Shown piece by piece: positions 1 through 5,333 of a stretch of DNA of 5,430 nucleotides. Location: assembly GCA_049591635.1 (NCBI GenBank), contig JBAWFF010000319.1, positions 1 through 5,430 of the forward strand. The letters run 5' to 3'. The DNA is from DATFDN01 sp049591635. GTDB taxonomy: Bacteria; Pseudomonadota; Alphaproteobacteria; Acetobacterales; Acetobacteraceae. The notes under the pieces are model-generated. The model did not search any database, was not told the origin of the DNA, and saw nothing but the letters and a program-made list of their open reading frames with translations. The first letter of the stretch is position 1. Each line of letters opens with the position of its first letter. A program made the translations under genes and the position numbers.

Positions 1-180
1 CTGGTCGGCGGCGTGGCCCTGCGCCACCGCCGCCCCGACCGCGCGTTCGAGCGTCGCGCCGAAGCTGTTGGCGTCCCCGCCCGCGGCACCGGCGTCGGTG
101 CGCTGATAGGCGTCCGCGGCCGCCTGCGGGGTGACGGTAATGGTCGGGATGGCAGCCGGACTGACGGCGATGGGGGTCAT
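1..180 (-). CDS. fliE: FliE, flagellar hook-basal body adaptor (N-terminal part, runs off left edge)
   Basis: The 60 visible residues begin MTPIAVSPAAIPTITVTPQA and include NSFGATLERAV. FliE is a small protein (about 100 residues in the family) with a poorly conserved N-terminus followed by a Phe-containing helix before the conserved C-terminal part, which lies outside this window. FliE joins the MS ring to the proximal rod and is exported through the flagellar type III gate. The ATG at 180 overlaps the flgC stop as ATGA, so translation is probably coupled to flgC; no strong Shine-Dalgarno is visible. The identification rests mainly on the flgB-flgC-fliE order, which is very common, and secondarily on the visible sequence. 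Absence of the C-terminus limits certainty. Confidence 0.85.
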   Translation of the reverse strand, partial: MTPIAVSPAAIPTITVTPQAAADAYQRTDAGAAGGDANSFGATLERAVGAAVAQGHAADQ

Positions 181-584
181 TCGAGCATCCCGATGGTGCG
201 CGAGAGCATCCCGCGCGTCGTCTGCATGACCGCGACGTTGGCCTGGTAGGATCGTTCGGCGTCGCGCATGTCGGCCATCTCCACCAGCGCGTTCACGTTG
301 GGAAGCTTGACGTAGCCCTGCGCATCGGCGGCCGGGTTGGCCGGATCGAAGCGCCGGGGAAACGCGGACTCGTCCTTGCCGATCTCTCGTACCGAGACCG
401 TTTCGGCGCCAAGCTCACGGTCCATCTTGTCCGCGAAGCTGACGGTCTTGCGTTGGTAGGGATCGGCGCCCGGCGTCGATCCCGTGCTGTCCTGATTGGC
501 GAGGTTCTGCGCGATCACGGTGAGCCGCGTGGTCTGCGCCTGCATCCCGGCGGCCGAGATCGTCAGCGATTTCTCAAGCTCCAT
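177..584 (-). CDS. flgC: FlgC, flagellar proximal rod protein
   Basis: The 135-residue protein matches the usual FlgC length (about 134-140). The N-terminal rod/hook motif is at residues 7-30 (LTISAAGMQAQTTRL, then IAQNLAN). The family-diagnostic C-terminal segment is at 90-116 (GYVKLPNVN, then EMADMRDAERSYQAN), followed by the terminal helix to residue 135. FlgC polymerises with FlgB and FlgF in the proximal rod that crosses the periplasm. It is exported by the flagellar type III apparatus without a cleaved signal. The ATG at 584 has a strong Shine-Dalgarno, GGAG at 593-590, which overlaps the flgB stop codon TAA; the gap after flgB is only 9 bases. The 3' end overlaps fliE (ATGA). No damage or missing motif is visible. 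Confidence 0.97.
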   Translation of the reverse strand: MELEKSLTISAAGMQAQTTRLTVIAQNLANQDSTGSTPGADPYQRKTVSFADKMDRELGAETVSVREIGKDESAFPRRFDPANPAADAQGYVKLPNVNALVEMADMRDAERSYQANVAVMQTTRGMLSRTIGMLE

Positions 585-593
585 GATGTCTCC

Positions 594-983
594 TTAGCCG
601 CCGGGCTGGCCGAGCGCCGTGCGGAACATGCCGAGATAGGATTTGTAGATCGCGGTCACCAGCGACTGTGTCGTTTGCGTATCGGCGACCTTCGTCAGCT
701 CCTGGTCGAGCGACACGGCGTTGCCGTCGGGCTCCCGCCCGGCCGACTTCGCGTTCCCGGCGAGCAGGTCGGGATCGACCGTGCCCGCGAGATGGGCGGG
801 ATCGGTGCGGGCGAGGTCGGCGCTGGCGGTGCCCAGCGCGGCGCTGAACGGGGCGACATCGCGAGGATGCCACCCTGGCGTATCGGCATTGGCGACATTC
901 TGCGCCAGTACCGTCTCCCGCCGGTCCGCCCAGGCGAGCCGGCGTTCGGCGAGATCGAGCAGCGGAATGCTGGTGGGGTCCAT
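594..983 (-). CDS. flgB: FlgB, flagellar proximal rod protein
   Basis: The product has 129 residues, slightly shorter than the enterobacterial protein (about 138). The N-terminal rod motif is at residues 8-42 (LLDLAERRLAWADRRETVLA, then QNVANADTPGWHPRD), where ANxxTPG is the classic flagellar rod/hook signature. The C-terminal helix, residues 93-121 (LDQELTKVADTQ, then YKSYLGMFRTAL), is typical of FlgB. FlgB is the first proximal rod subunit, assembled on FliE. The frame stays open far upstream, across fliO and fliP on the other strand, but the ATG at 983 is preferred: homology begins there and GAGGAG sits upstream with a rather long 12-base spacer. It is the first gene of the leftward unit, driven from the control region shared with the divergent gene at 1071. 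Confidence 0.95.
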   Translation of the reverse strand: MDPTSIPLLDLAERRLAWADRRETVLAQNVANADTPGWHPRDVAPFSAALGTASADLARTDPAHLAGTVDPDLLAGNAKSAGREPDGNAVSLDQELTKVADTQTTQSLVTAIYKSYLGMFRTALGQPGG

Positions 984-1070
984 GCCGGGAGGGTGCTCCT
1001 CGGCGATGAAGGCGCGGTTAACGCCGACGTGCGATCGGCGGAAACGCTTGATTAACCCGGATACGCTTGA
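984..1070. promoter_or_regulatory. Divergent control region of two flagellar units
   Basis: These 87 bases separate divergent flgB from the 1071 gene, so both promoters must lie here or extend into the flanking coding ends. Visible elements are a pair of 13-bp direct repeats (1039-1070), two TTAA-containing AT-richer patches (around 1018-1021 and 1052-1055), and the flgB Shine-Dalgarno GAGGAG near its start. I searched both strands for a sigma-54 GG-N10-GC pair and for a complete sigma-28 promoter and found neither convincingly. Promoter activity is inferred from layout only. Confidence 0.55.
1039..1070 (+). repeat. 13-bp direct repeat pair, 19-bp period
   Basis: CGGAAACGCTTGA at 1039-1051 recurs as CGGATACGCTTGA at 1058-1070, with 12 of 13 bases identical. 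The copies start 19 bp apart, close to two helical turns, and the second ends immediately before the ATG at 1071. The position in the divergent flagellar control region suggests a binding site for a regulator dimer, or a short tandem duplication. The regulator is unknown. Confidence 0.6.
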
Positions 1071-1400
1071 ATGATCGTCATGAGCGAGGTCCCGTTCGCA
1101 CCCTTCCGGGTGGCCACCAACGGGCTGGCCGAAATGCCGGCCTTCCCCGACACGCCGTTCGAGCGCGTGCGCTCCGGCGCCGCCGCGCTGCGGCAGACGG
1201 CCGCGCTCGCGCGAACCTTGGCAGCCAGCGGGCGAGCGATCGACCTGACCGGCCTCGACGGTCAGGTCGGCCTGGTCTGCGCCAGGGCGCTCGACCTGCC
1301 GACGGCGGAGGGATCGGGAATGCGCGGCGACCTCGAAGGGCTTCTGACCGAGATCGACTCGCTGGCCATCGCGATGCGCCTCTCGCTCGCCCCAAGCTAG
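1071..1400 (+). CDS. Hypothetical small protein at head of fliO-fliP unit
   Basis: I do not recognise this 109-residue protein. It shows no signal peptide, membrane segment or known catalytic motif and is probably cytoplasmic. Three helical stretches are likely: about 29-53 (Ala/Arg/Leu-rich, RSGAAALRQTAALARTLAAS), about 62-75 (LDGQVGLVCARALDL), and 84-106 (MRGDLEGLLTEIDSLAIAMR). A small helical bundle is therefore plausible. The 37-base spacing to fliO and the shared direction suggest co-transcription and a flagellar role, perhaps as an assembly or chaperone factor, but that is inference. The start is uncertain: ATG at 1071 and in-frame ATG at 1080 (giving MSEVPFAPF) both lack a Shine-Dalgarno. 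Coding status is supported by consistent GC-rich codon use and by its place in a tightly packed operon. Confidence 0.7.
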   Translation: MIVMSEVPFAPFRVATNGLAEMPAFPDTPFERVRSGAAALRQTAALARTLAASGRAIDLTGLDGQVGLVCARALDLPTAEGSGMRGDLEGLLTEIDSLAIAMRLSLAPS

Positions 1401-1437
1401 ACTTTCGCATCCCCAAGGCACGGCAAAACGCCGCGCG

Positions 1438-1713
1438 ATGCCAACCGATCTCACCTCGATCCTGACCGCCGCCGTCGCGCTTGCCGCGGTATTGGGCCTG
1501 ATCTGGCTCGCCGGACGCTTGGCGCGGGCGGGCGGGATGGGGTTGCGGCGCCCGAATGGCGCGAAGGGCCGCGTCCTGGCGCTGGAGGAAAGTCTCGCGC
1601 TCGATCCGCGCCGGCGGCTGCTGCTGGTCCGCTGCGAGGGGCGCCGGATCCTGCTGATGACCGGTGGCACCGATCTGGTGATCGGGTGGCTGCCGGCGGA
1701 CCCACCGGCCTGA
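1438..1713 (+). CDS. fliO: FliO-like flagellar biosynthesis protein
   Basis: This 91-residue protein has one N-terminal transmembrane helix (about residues 8-26, ILTAAVALAAVLGLIWLAGR overlapping it), a basic stretch (RLARAGGMGLRRPNGAKGR), then a small cytoplasmic beta-rich domain. That domain contains LEESLALDPRRRLLLVRCEG and ILLMTGGTDLVIGWLP, the typical FliO pattern. FliO helps FliP assemble into the core of the flagellar export gate. It is shorter than enterobacterial FliO (about 100-125 residues), which is common because the family is variable in length. Its stop TGA overlaps the fliP start as TGATG, and fliO directly before fliP is the usual order. No clear Shine-Dalgarno precedes the ATG at 1438. 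Confidence 0.88.
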   Translation: MPTDLTSILTAAVALAAVLGLIWLAGRLARAGGMGLRRPNGAKGRVLALEESLALDPRRRLLLVRCEGRRILLMTGGTDLVIGWLPADPPA

Positions 1714-2453
1714 TGCGGGCGCGCTGGGTGCTGTTGGGTGCGCTGACAGCCATTCTGGTGCTGGCGCCGGTGGTGGCGCTGGCGCAGTCCTTCAGCCTCG
1801 ACCTTGGCGCCGGGGGGACCGCGGGTGCGACCAGCCGGCTGGTGCAGATCACCGCCTTGATCGCGGTGCTGTCGCTCGCTCCCAGCTTGCTCGTGATGAT
1901 GACGGCGTTCACCCGTATCGTGATCGTGCTGTCGCTGCTGCGCAGCGCGCTCAGTACGCAGGGCACGCCGCCCAACGTCGTGCTGATCGGCCTCGCGCTG
2001 TTCCTGACCTACTTCGTGATGCAGCCGGTACTTGATCAGGCCTGGACCACCGGATTGCTGCCGATGAGCCAGGGAAAAGTGCCGGAGATGGAAGGGCTGC
2101 GCCTCGCCGCCGCGCCGTTCCACAAGTTCATGACCGGGAACGTGCGCGCCGCCGACCTAAAGCTGTTCCTCGATGTCGGCAACATGCCGATGCCGGCGAA
2201 CGCCGACGCGGCGCCGTGGCGGGCGTTGGTGCCGGCGTTCCTGGTGGGCGAACTGCGCCGCGCCTTCGAGATCGGGTTTCTGCTATTCCTGCCCTTCTTG
2301 GTCATCGACATGGTGGTCGCCAGCGTGCTGATGAGCCTCGGGATGATGATGCTGCCACCGTCGGTCGTGTCGCTGCCCTTCAAGCTGATCTTCTTCGTGC
2401 TGGTCGACGGCTGGCGGTTGGTGGCCGGAAGCCTGGTGCAGAGCTTCCATTAG
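1713..2453 (+). CDS. fliP: FliP, flagellar type III export gate protein
   Basis: The 246-residue product equals the usual FliP length (about 245). It begins with a cleavable signal peptide (hydrophobic core at residues 6-23, then ALAQS), a known oddity of FliP. Family motifs follow: PSLLVMMTAFTRIVIVLSLL (57-76), TPPNVVLIGLALFLTYFVM (85-103), VPAFLVGELRRAFEIGFLLF (173-192), then DMVVASVLMSLGMMMLPP and LPFKLIFFVLVDGW. These form the membrane helices that build the FliP5-FliQ4-FliR1 export gate. The start was set at ATG 1713 because it forms a TGATG overlap with fliO and places the signal peptide at the N-terminus; an in-frame GTG at 1686 would add nine residues inside fliO. The gene is intact, but no fliQ follows: the next gene is convergent emrA. 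Confidence 0.97.
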   Translation: MRARWVLLGALTAILVLAPVVALAQSFSLDLGAGGTAGATSRLVQITALIAVLSLAPSLLVMMTAFTRIVIVLSLLRSALSTQGTPPNVVLIGLALFLTYFVMQPVLDQAWTTGLLPMSQGKVPEMEGLRLAAAPFHKFMTGNVRAADLKLFLDVGNMPMPANADAAPWRALVPAFLVGELRRAFEIGFLLFLPFLVIDMVVASVLMSLGMMMLPPSVVSLPFKLIFFVLVDGWRLVAGSLVQSFH

Positions 2454-2466
2454 GCGCCGGTCAGCG

Positions 2467-2492
2467 CCGCCGGCAGCGTGACAGCTCGGCGG
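2467..2492. terminator. Hairpin in fliP/emrA convergent gap, terminator-like
   Basis: CCGCCG at 2467-2472 pairs with CGGCGG at 2487-2492. Inside it AGC (2475-2477) pairs with GCT (2484-2486) around a six-base loop, leaving a two-base bulge (2473-2474). It fills most of the 40-bp gap between two convergent stop codons, where a bidirectional terminator would be expected. No T-run follows on either strand, so an intrinsic terminator is not established. Confidence 0.35.
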
Positions 2493-2493
2493 A

Positions 2494-3600
2494 TCAGAAC
2501 AGGTCCGCGAGCGCCCGCGTGTGCCCAGTGTCGATGCTCGCCTCCACGCTCATGCCGGCGCGTAGTTCCGGATCGCCCGGCTTGCGGTCCACCCGAATGC
2601 GGACCGGGATGCGTTGCACCACCTTGACCCAGTTCCCCGACGCGTTCTGTGCCGGCAGGATGGCGAATTCCGCGCCGCTGTTGGGGGCGATGCTCTCCAC
2701 CACGCCCTTCCAGGTCCGGCCCGGGTAGGTGTCGATGCTGACCTCGGCGTTGTCGCCGGGCTTCACCCAGGTCAGTTCGGTCTCCTTGGGGTCGGCCTCG
2801 ATCCAGACATGCTCGGTTGAGACGAGACCGAACGCGGCGGTGGCGGCGGCGAGGTACATTCCCGGCTGTATCGTATTGACCTCCGTCACCACACCGTCGA
2901 AGGGCGCGCGGATAACGGTATCGGCGAGCTGGCGCGCCGCCTCGTCCACCTTCGCCTTGGCGGAGAGGAAATCGGGCAGCGTCGTCACCTCGCCGTCGGC
3001 GCGGCCGCCGAGGCGGGCCAGCTGTACATCGGCCTGGCTACGCAGCGAGGCCAAGCCATGCTGATCGGCGGCGAGCTGGAAGCGGGCATTGTCGTACTCT
3101 GCACGCGTCGCGCCGCCGTTGTTCACCAGTGCCGCGGCCCGATCGAAGCGGGCCTGATCGCTCTGGACCGCCGACTGCTTCGCCTCCACGTCCTGCAGCA
3201 TCCGCTGATAGTCGCGCTGCATCGCGACCAGCCGGAGCGCCGTCGCGCCGAGGTCGGCCCGCGCGCCGGCGAGCGCGATCTCGAAGCGGCGCTGATCGAG
3301 GCGCAGCAGCGCGTCGCCCTTGTGCACGACTTGCCCGTCGGTGACCGGCACCTCGGCGACGATGCCGGAGACGTCCGTCGACAACGCCTCCTTGGCCGCC
3401 TGCACGTAGGCGTCGTCGACCGAGACATAGCGCCCCCCGTTCAGCCAGAAGACCACGGCACCGACGCCGACGGCGAGAATGCCGCCGAGCATCAGCATCG
3501 GCCCGATCGCGAGGCGACGCGTTCGCGCGCGTGGACGCGCTATCACGTCCGGCGCGGCGACGACGCCGGGCGCACGGGCGTGGGTCGTGGCTTGCGACAT
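2494..3600 (-). CDS. emrA: EmrA/HlyD-family periplasmic adaptor (membrane fusion protein)
   Basis: This 368-residue protein has a cytoplasmic basic N-terminus (RPRARTRR), one membrane anchor at about residues 32-53, then a periplasmic adaptor. The biotinyl-lipoyl half-motifs are YVSVDDAYVQA (58-68) with GIVAEVPVTDGQVVHKGD (79-96), and VIRAPFDGVVTEVNTIQPG (229-247). Between them lies an alpha-helical hairpin (about 105-225). The beta-barrel part carries NASGNWVKVVQRIPVRI (319-335), highly characteristic of the EmrA group. Such adaptors link an inner-membrane MFS (EmrB) or similar pump to an outer-membrane channel for export of hydrophobic compounds. GGAGGT at 3612-3607 sits six bases before the ATG, which also overlaps the marR stop (TGATG), so the two genes are co-transcribed. 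No emrB follows; fliP lies convergently 40 bp away. Confidence 0.92.
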   Translation of the reverse strand: MSQATTHARAPGVVAAPDVIARPRARTRRLAIGPMLMLGGILAVGVGAVVFWLNGGRYVSVDDAYVQAAKEALSTDVSGIVAEVPVTDGQVVHKGDALLRLDQRRFEIALAGARADLGATALRLVAMQRDYQRMLQDVEAKQSAVQSDQARFDRAAALVNNGGATRAEYDNARFQLAADQHGLASLRSQADVQLARLGGRADGEVTTLPDFLSAKAKVDEAARQLADTVIRAPFDGVVTEVNTIQPGMYLAAATAAFGLVSTEHVWIEADPKETELTWVKPGDNAEVSIDTYPGRTWKGVVESIAPNSGAEFAILPAQNASGNWVKVVQRIPVRIRVDRKPGDPELRAGMSVEASIDTGHTRALADLF

Positions 3601-4073
3601 CAGGCGACCTCCGCCGCCTCGCGCCGCGCTTCCTTGGCCACCTGGGCGGAGCGGAGGAGATTGGCCTTCATCGTCTCGAGTGCGCCCGTCATCGCATCGA
3701 GCGTAACGTCATCGACCCCGTCGGCAAGCATTCGGATGATCTCGGCGCGTTGGTCGTCGATCTCGCGCAGCATGGGGACGGCAGCTGGGCGCAGATGCAG
3801 GCGCCAGATGCGACGGTCGCGCGGGTCGGGTCGGCGTTCGACCATGCCGCGGGTCTCCAGCCGGTCGATCAGGCGCGCGACGGTGATCGGCTCGACCTCC
3901 AGCAGTTCCGCCAGCTCCTTTTGCGACAGGCCGGGCTGGCGTTCGAGGCGGATGAGGATGGCCCATTGGGCACGGGTCATGCCGTGGCAGCGCGCCCGCT
4001 TGTCGGCATCGACCCGCAGCAGGCGCGCGACGTCGTGCAGAAGGAACAGGAGTTCGTGGTGGAAGTCGGTCAC
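3600..4073 (-). CDS. MarR-family transcriptional regulator
   Basis: The 157-residue product has MarR length and layout: an N-terminal dimerisation helix (HHELLFLLHDVARLLRVDAD, 5-24), then GMTRAQWAILIRL (31-43). The winged helix-turn-helix follows, with SQKELAELLEVEPITVARLI at 50-69, RLETRGMVERR at 71-81 and the wing DPRDRRIWRLHL at 83-94. C-terminal dimer helices run from about 98 to 150. Members bind palindromic DNA as dimers and usually repress their own operon and a linked efflux gene until a small phenolic or drug-like ligand binds. Start GTG at 4073 was chosen because a TATAAT box (4104-4099) lies about 25 bases upstream, so the in-frame ATG near 4140 would be outside the transcript, and homology begins at this GTG. 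The Shine-Dalgarno is weak. The stop overlaps the emrA start, making emrA the likely main target. Confidence 0.93.
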   Translation of the reverse strand: MTDFHHELLFLLHDVARLLRVDADKRARCHGMTRAQWAILIRLERQPGLSQKELAELLEVEPITVARLIDRLETRGMVERRPDPRDRRIWRLHLRPAAVPMLREIDDQRAEIIRMLADGVDDVTLDAMTGALETMKANLLRSAQVAKEARREAAEVA

Positions 4074-4098
4074 GGCAGGAGCTTTGCAATCACGCTCT

Positions 4099-4104
4099 AT
4101 TATA
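4099..4104 (-). promoter_or_regulatory. Predicted -10 box of marR-emrA promoter
   Basis: A perfect TATAAT lies in a small AT-rich island within very GC-rich DNA, reading toward marR. It would place the transcript start near 4092 and leave a leader of roughly 20 bases before the GTG at 4073. No good -35 is present at 16-18 bp (best is TGGCGG at 18 bp), so the promoter is inferred mostly from the -10 and the position. Confidence 0.6.
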
Positions 4105-4108
4105 AGCC

Positions 4109-4123
4109 GCGTTATGATAACGC
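4109..4123. promoter_or_regulatory. Perfect 7-1-7 palindrome, candidate MarR operator
   Basis: GCGTTATGATAACGC (plus strand) is a perfect inverted repeat with 7-bp arms around one central base. It occupies the spacer between the -35 position and the TATAAT box of marR, only four bases from the -10. MarR dimers bind palindromes of about this size, and this placement would block RNA polymerase, so autoregulation of marR-emrA is the natural reading. Binding is inferred. Confidence 0.6.
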
Positions 4124-4166
4124 CGCCAGCCATACGCCATGCAATTTCCGCAGAACGGACCCTCGC

Positions 4167-4198
4167 GGTGGCGGGGGCTGACGGGGGTTCGGGGGCGG
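4167..4198 (+). other. G-rich tract with three G5 runs in intergenic region
   Basis: Runs of five G occur at 4173-4177, 4183-4187 and 4191-4195, separated by CTGAC and TTC, and flanked by GG doublets at both ends. All are on the rfbB sense strand between the divergent marR and rfbB starts. Only three runs of three or more G are present, so a standard four-run three-tetrad quadruplex is incomplete; a two-tetrad or bulged form could still occur. Confidence 0.5.
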
Positions 4199-4213
4199 CT
4201 ACCCACGGGATCG

Positions 4214-4241
4214 TTGACCCCATTGCGCGGTTGCGGCTAAC
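4214..4241 (+). promoter_or_regulatory. Possible rfbB promoter (weak)
   Basis: TTGACC at 4214-4219 matches five of six bases of the housekeeping -35 consensus. A -10 at 16 bp spacing would be GCTAAC (4236-4241), only three of six matches. It would start transcription about 25 bases before the rfbB ATG. It is the best rightward candidate I see in the 4074-4271 gap, but the -10 is poor. Confidence 0.3.
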
Positions 4242-4271
4242 CCCGGGCAAACCTACGGGATGCGGGCGCCG

Positions 4272-5333
4272 ATGAAGCTGCTTCTGACCGGCGGGTGCGG
4301 GTTCATCGGGTCCGCCGTCGTCCGGTACCTGATGCGCCGCACCGACCATGTTGTCGTCAACGTCGACAAGATGACCTACGCCGCCTCCGAGGCGGCGCTG
4401 GAGGAAGCGGGCGGTCATTCGCGCCACGTCCTGGTGCGTGCCGATATCGCCGACGCCGACGCGCTGCGCGCGGTGTTCGCGACCCACAGGCCGGACGCGG
4501 TGATGCACCTTGCTGCGGAAAGTCATGTCGATCGCTCCATCGACGGGCCGGGCGCGTTCATCCAGACCAACGTCGTCGGCACTTTTGTTCTGTTGGAAGA
4601 GACGCGGCGCTTCTGGGCCGCTCTGCCGGCCGCGTCCCGTGCGGCGTTCCGCTTCCACCACGTCTCCACCGACGAGGTGTTCGGCGCGTTGGCGGCCGGC
4701 GACCCGGCGTTCACCGAGGAGACGCGCTACGACCCGCGCAGCCCTTATGCCGCGTCGAAGGCGGCGTCGGATCACCTCGCGCGCGCCTGGTTCCACACCT
4801 ACGATTTGCCGGTGATCGTCAGCAACACGTGCAACAACTACGGGCCGTGGCAATTCCCCGAGAAGCTGATTCCGCTGATCACGCTGAACGCGTTGGAGGG
4901 CAAGGAACTGCCGGTCTACGGCGACGGCTCAAACCAGCGCGACTGGCTGTTCGTCGATGACCATGCCAGCGCGCTGGTGCGCGTGGTCGAGCAGGGCACG
5001 CCGGGCGCCACCTACGCGATCGGCGGCCGCCAGCCGCGCGGCAACCTCGATGTGGTGCGCGCGATCTGCGCGCATCTCGACCGCCGAGCGCCCGACCCCG
5101 CCGGCCCACGCCAGAGGCTGATCCGCTTCGTGACCGATCGCCCCGGCCATGATTTCCGCTACGAGATCGATCCCTCACGGACGGAATCGGCGCTCGACTG
5201 GCGCGCCCCGCATGATTTCGAGACCGGGTTGGCGCGTACGATCGACTGGTATCTCGACAACCGGGCGTGGTGGGAGGGCGTGCGCGCGGCGCGCTATGCC
5301 GGCCAGAGGCTCGGCGCCGGCGTGGCCGCATGA
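4272..5333 (+). CDS. rfbB: dTDP-glucose 4,6-dehydratase (RfbB/RmlB)
   Basis: This 353-residue short-chain dehydrogenase/reductase converts dTDP-glucose to dTDP-4-keto-6-deoxyglucose in the cytoplasm, step two of dTDP-L-rhamnose synthesis. The NAD-binding motif TGGCGFIGS is at residues 6-14, and HLAAESHVDRSIDGP is at 79-93. The catalytic STDE lies at 132-135 within HHVSTDEVFG, and YxxxK is Tyr159/Lys163 in SPYAASKAASDH. Substrate-binding NNYGPWQFPEKLIPL (188-202) and YGDGSNQRDWLFVDDHASAL (216-235) are also typical. The length is normal (about 350-360). The start at 4272 gives the family's usual MKLLLTGG beginning; an in-frame ATG at 4260 would add MRAP. Neither start has a good Shine-Dalgarno. 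The 3' end overlaps rfbA (ATGA). The loop normally reading GG-NE-N is GGRQPRGN (251-258), a minor variation. Epimerase relatives lack the STDE set, so the call is firm. Confidence 0.96.
   Translation: MKLLLTGGCGFIGSAVVRYLMRRTDHVVVNVDKMTYAASEAALEEAGGHSRHVLVRADIADADALRAVFATHRPDAVMHLAAESHVDRSIDGPGAFIQTNVVGTFVLLEETRRFWAALPAASRAAFRFHHVSTDEVFGALAAGDPAFTEETRYDPRSPYAASKAASDHLARAWFHTYDLPVIVSNTCNNYGPWQFPEKLIPLITLNALEGKELPVYGDGSNQRDWLFVDDHASALVRVVEQGTPGATYAIGGRQPRGNLDVVRAICAHLDRRAPDPAGPRQRLIRFVTDRPGHDFRYEIDPSRTESALDWRAPHDFETGLARTIDWYLDNRAWWEGVRAARYAGQRLGAGVAA

Noticed and set aside
1032..1058. Sigma-28-like promoter toward flgB: GCCGATCG (minus strand, 1039-1032), six of eight matches to the -10 box
   Set aside because: At the required 11-base spacing the -35 position (1058-1051, minus strand GGGTTAAT) has almost no match to the TAAAGTTT box, so the -10 match alone is not sufficient.
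984..1080. Sigma-54 promoter search (GG-N10-GC) on both strands of the flagellar control region
   Set aside because: The closest case, in the minus-strand segment around 1044-1060, has a spacing of nine rather than ten and lacks the flanking consensus.
984..2123. Minus-strand open frame extending flgB upstream by about 380 codons, antisense to the small gene, fliO and part of fliP
   Set aside because: The upstream translation is rich in Arg, Gln, His and Ser without family motifs, while the opposite strand carries clear fliO and fliP. It is a product of high GC content; FlgB homology begins at 983.
2454..2474. Alternative short stems such as GCCGG (2456-2460) with CCGGC (2470-2474)
   Set aside because: Only five pairs with a nine-base loop, mutually exclusive with the longer bulged hairpin at 2467-2492, and typical of chance in GC-rich DNA.
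3058..4275. Plus-strand open frame of about 400 codons opposite emrA and marR
   Set aside because: Low-complexity Arg/Ala-rich translation with no motif, while both genes on the other strand have strong family signatures. It is a GC-driven shadow.
4074..4853. Minus-strand open frame continuing upstream of marR into rfbB
   Set aside because: It crosses the marR promoter and is antisense to conserved rfbB residues. MarR homology starts at the GTG at 4073.
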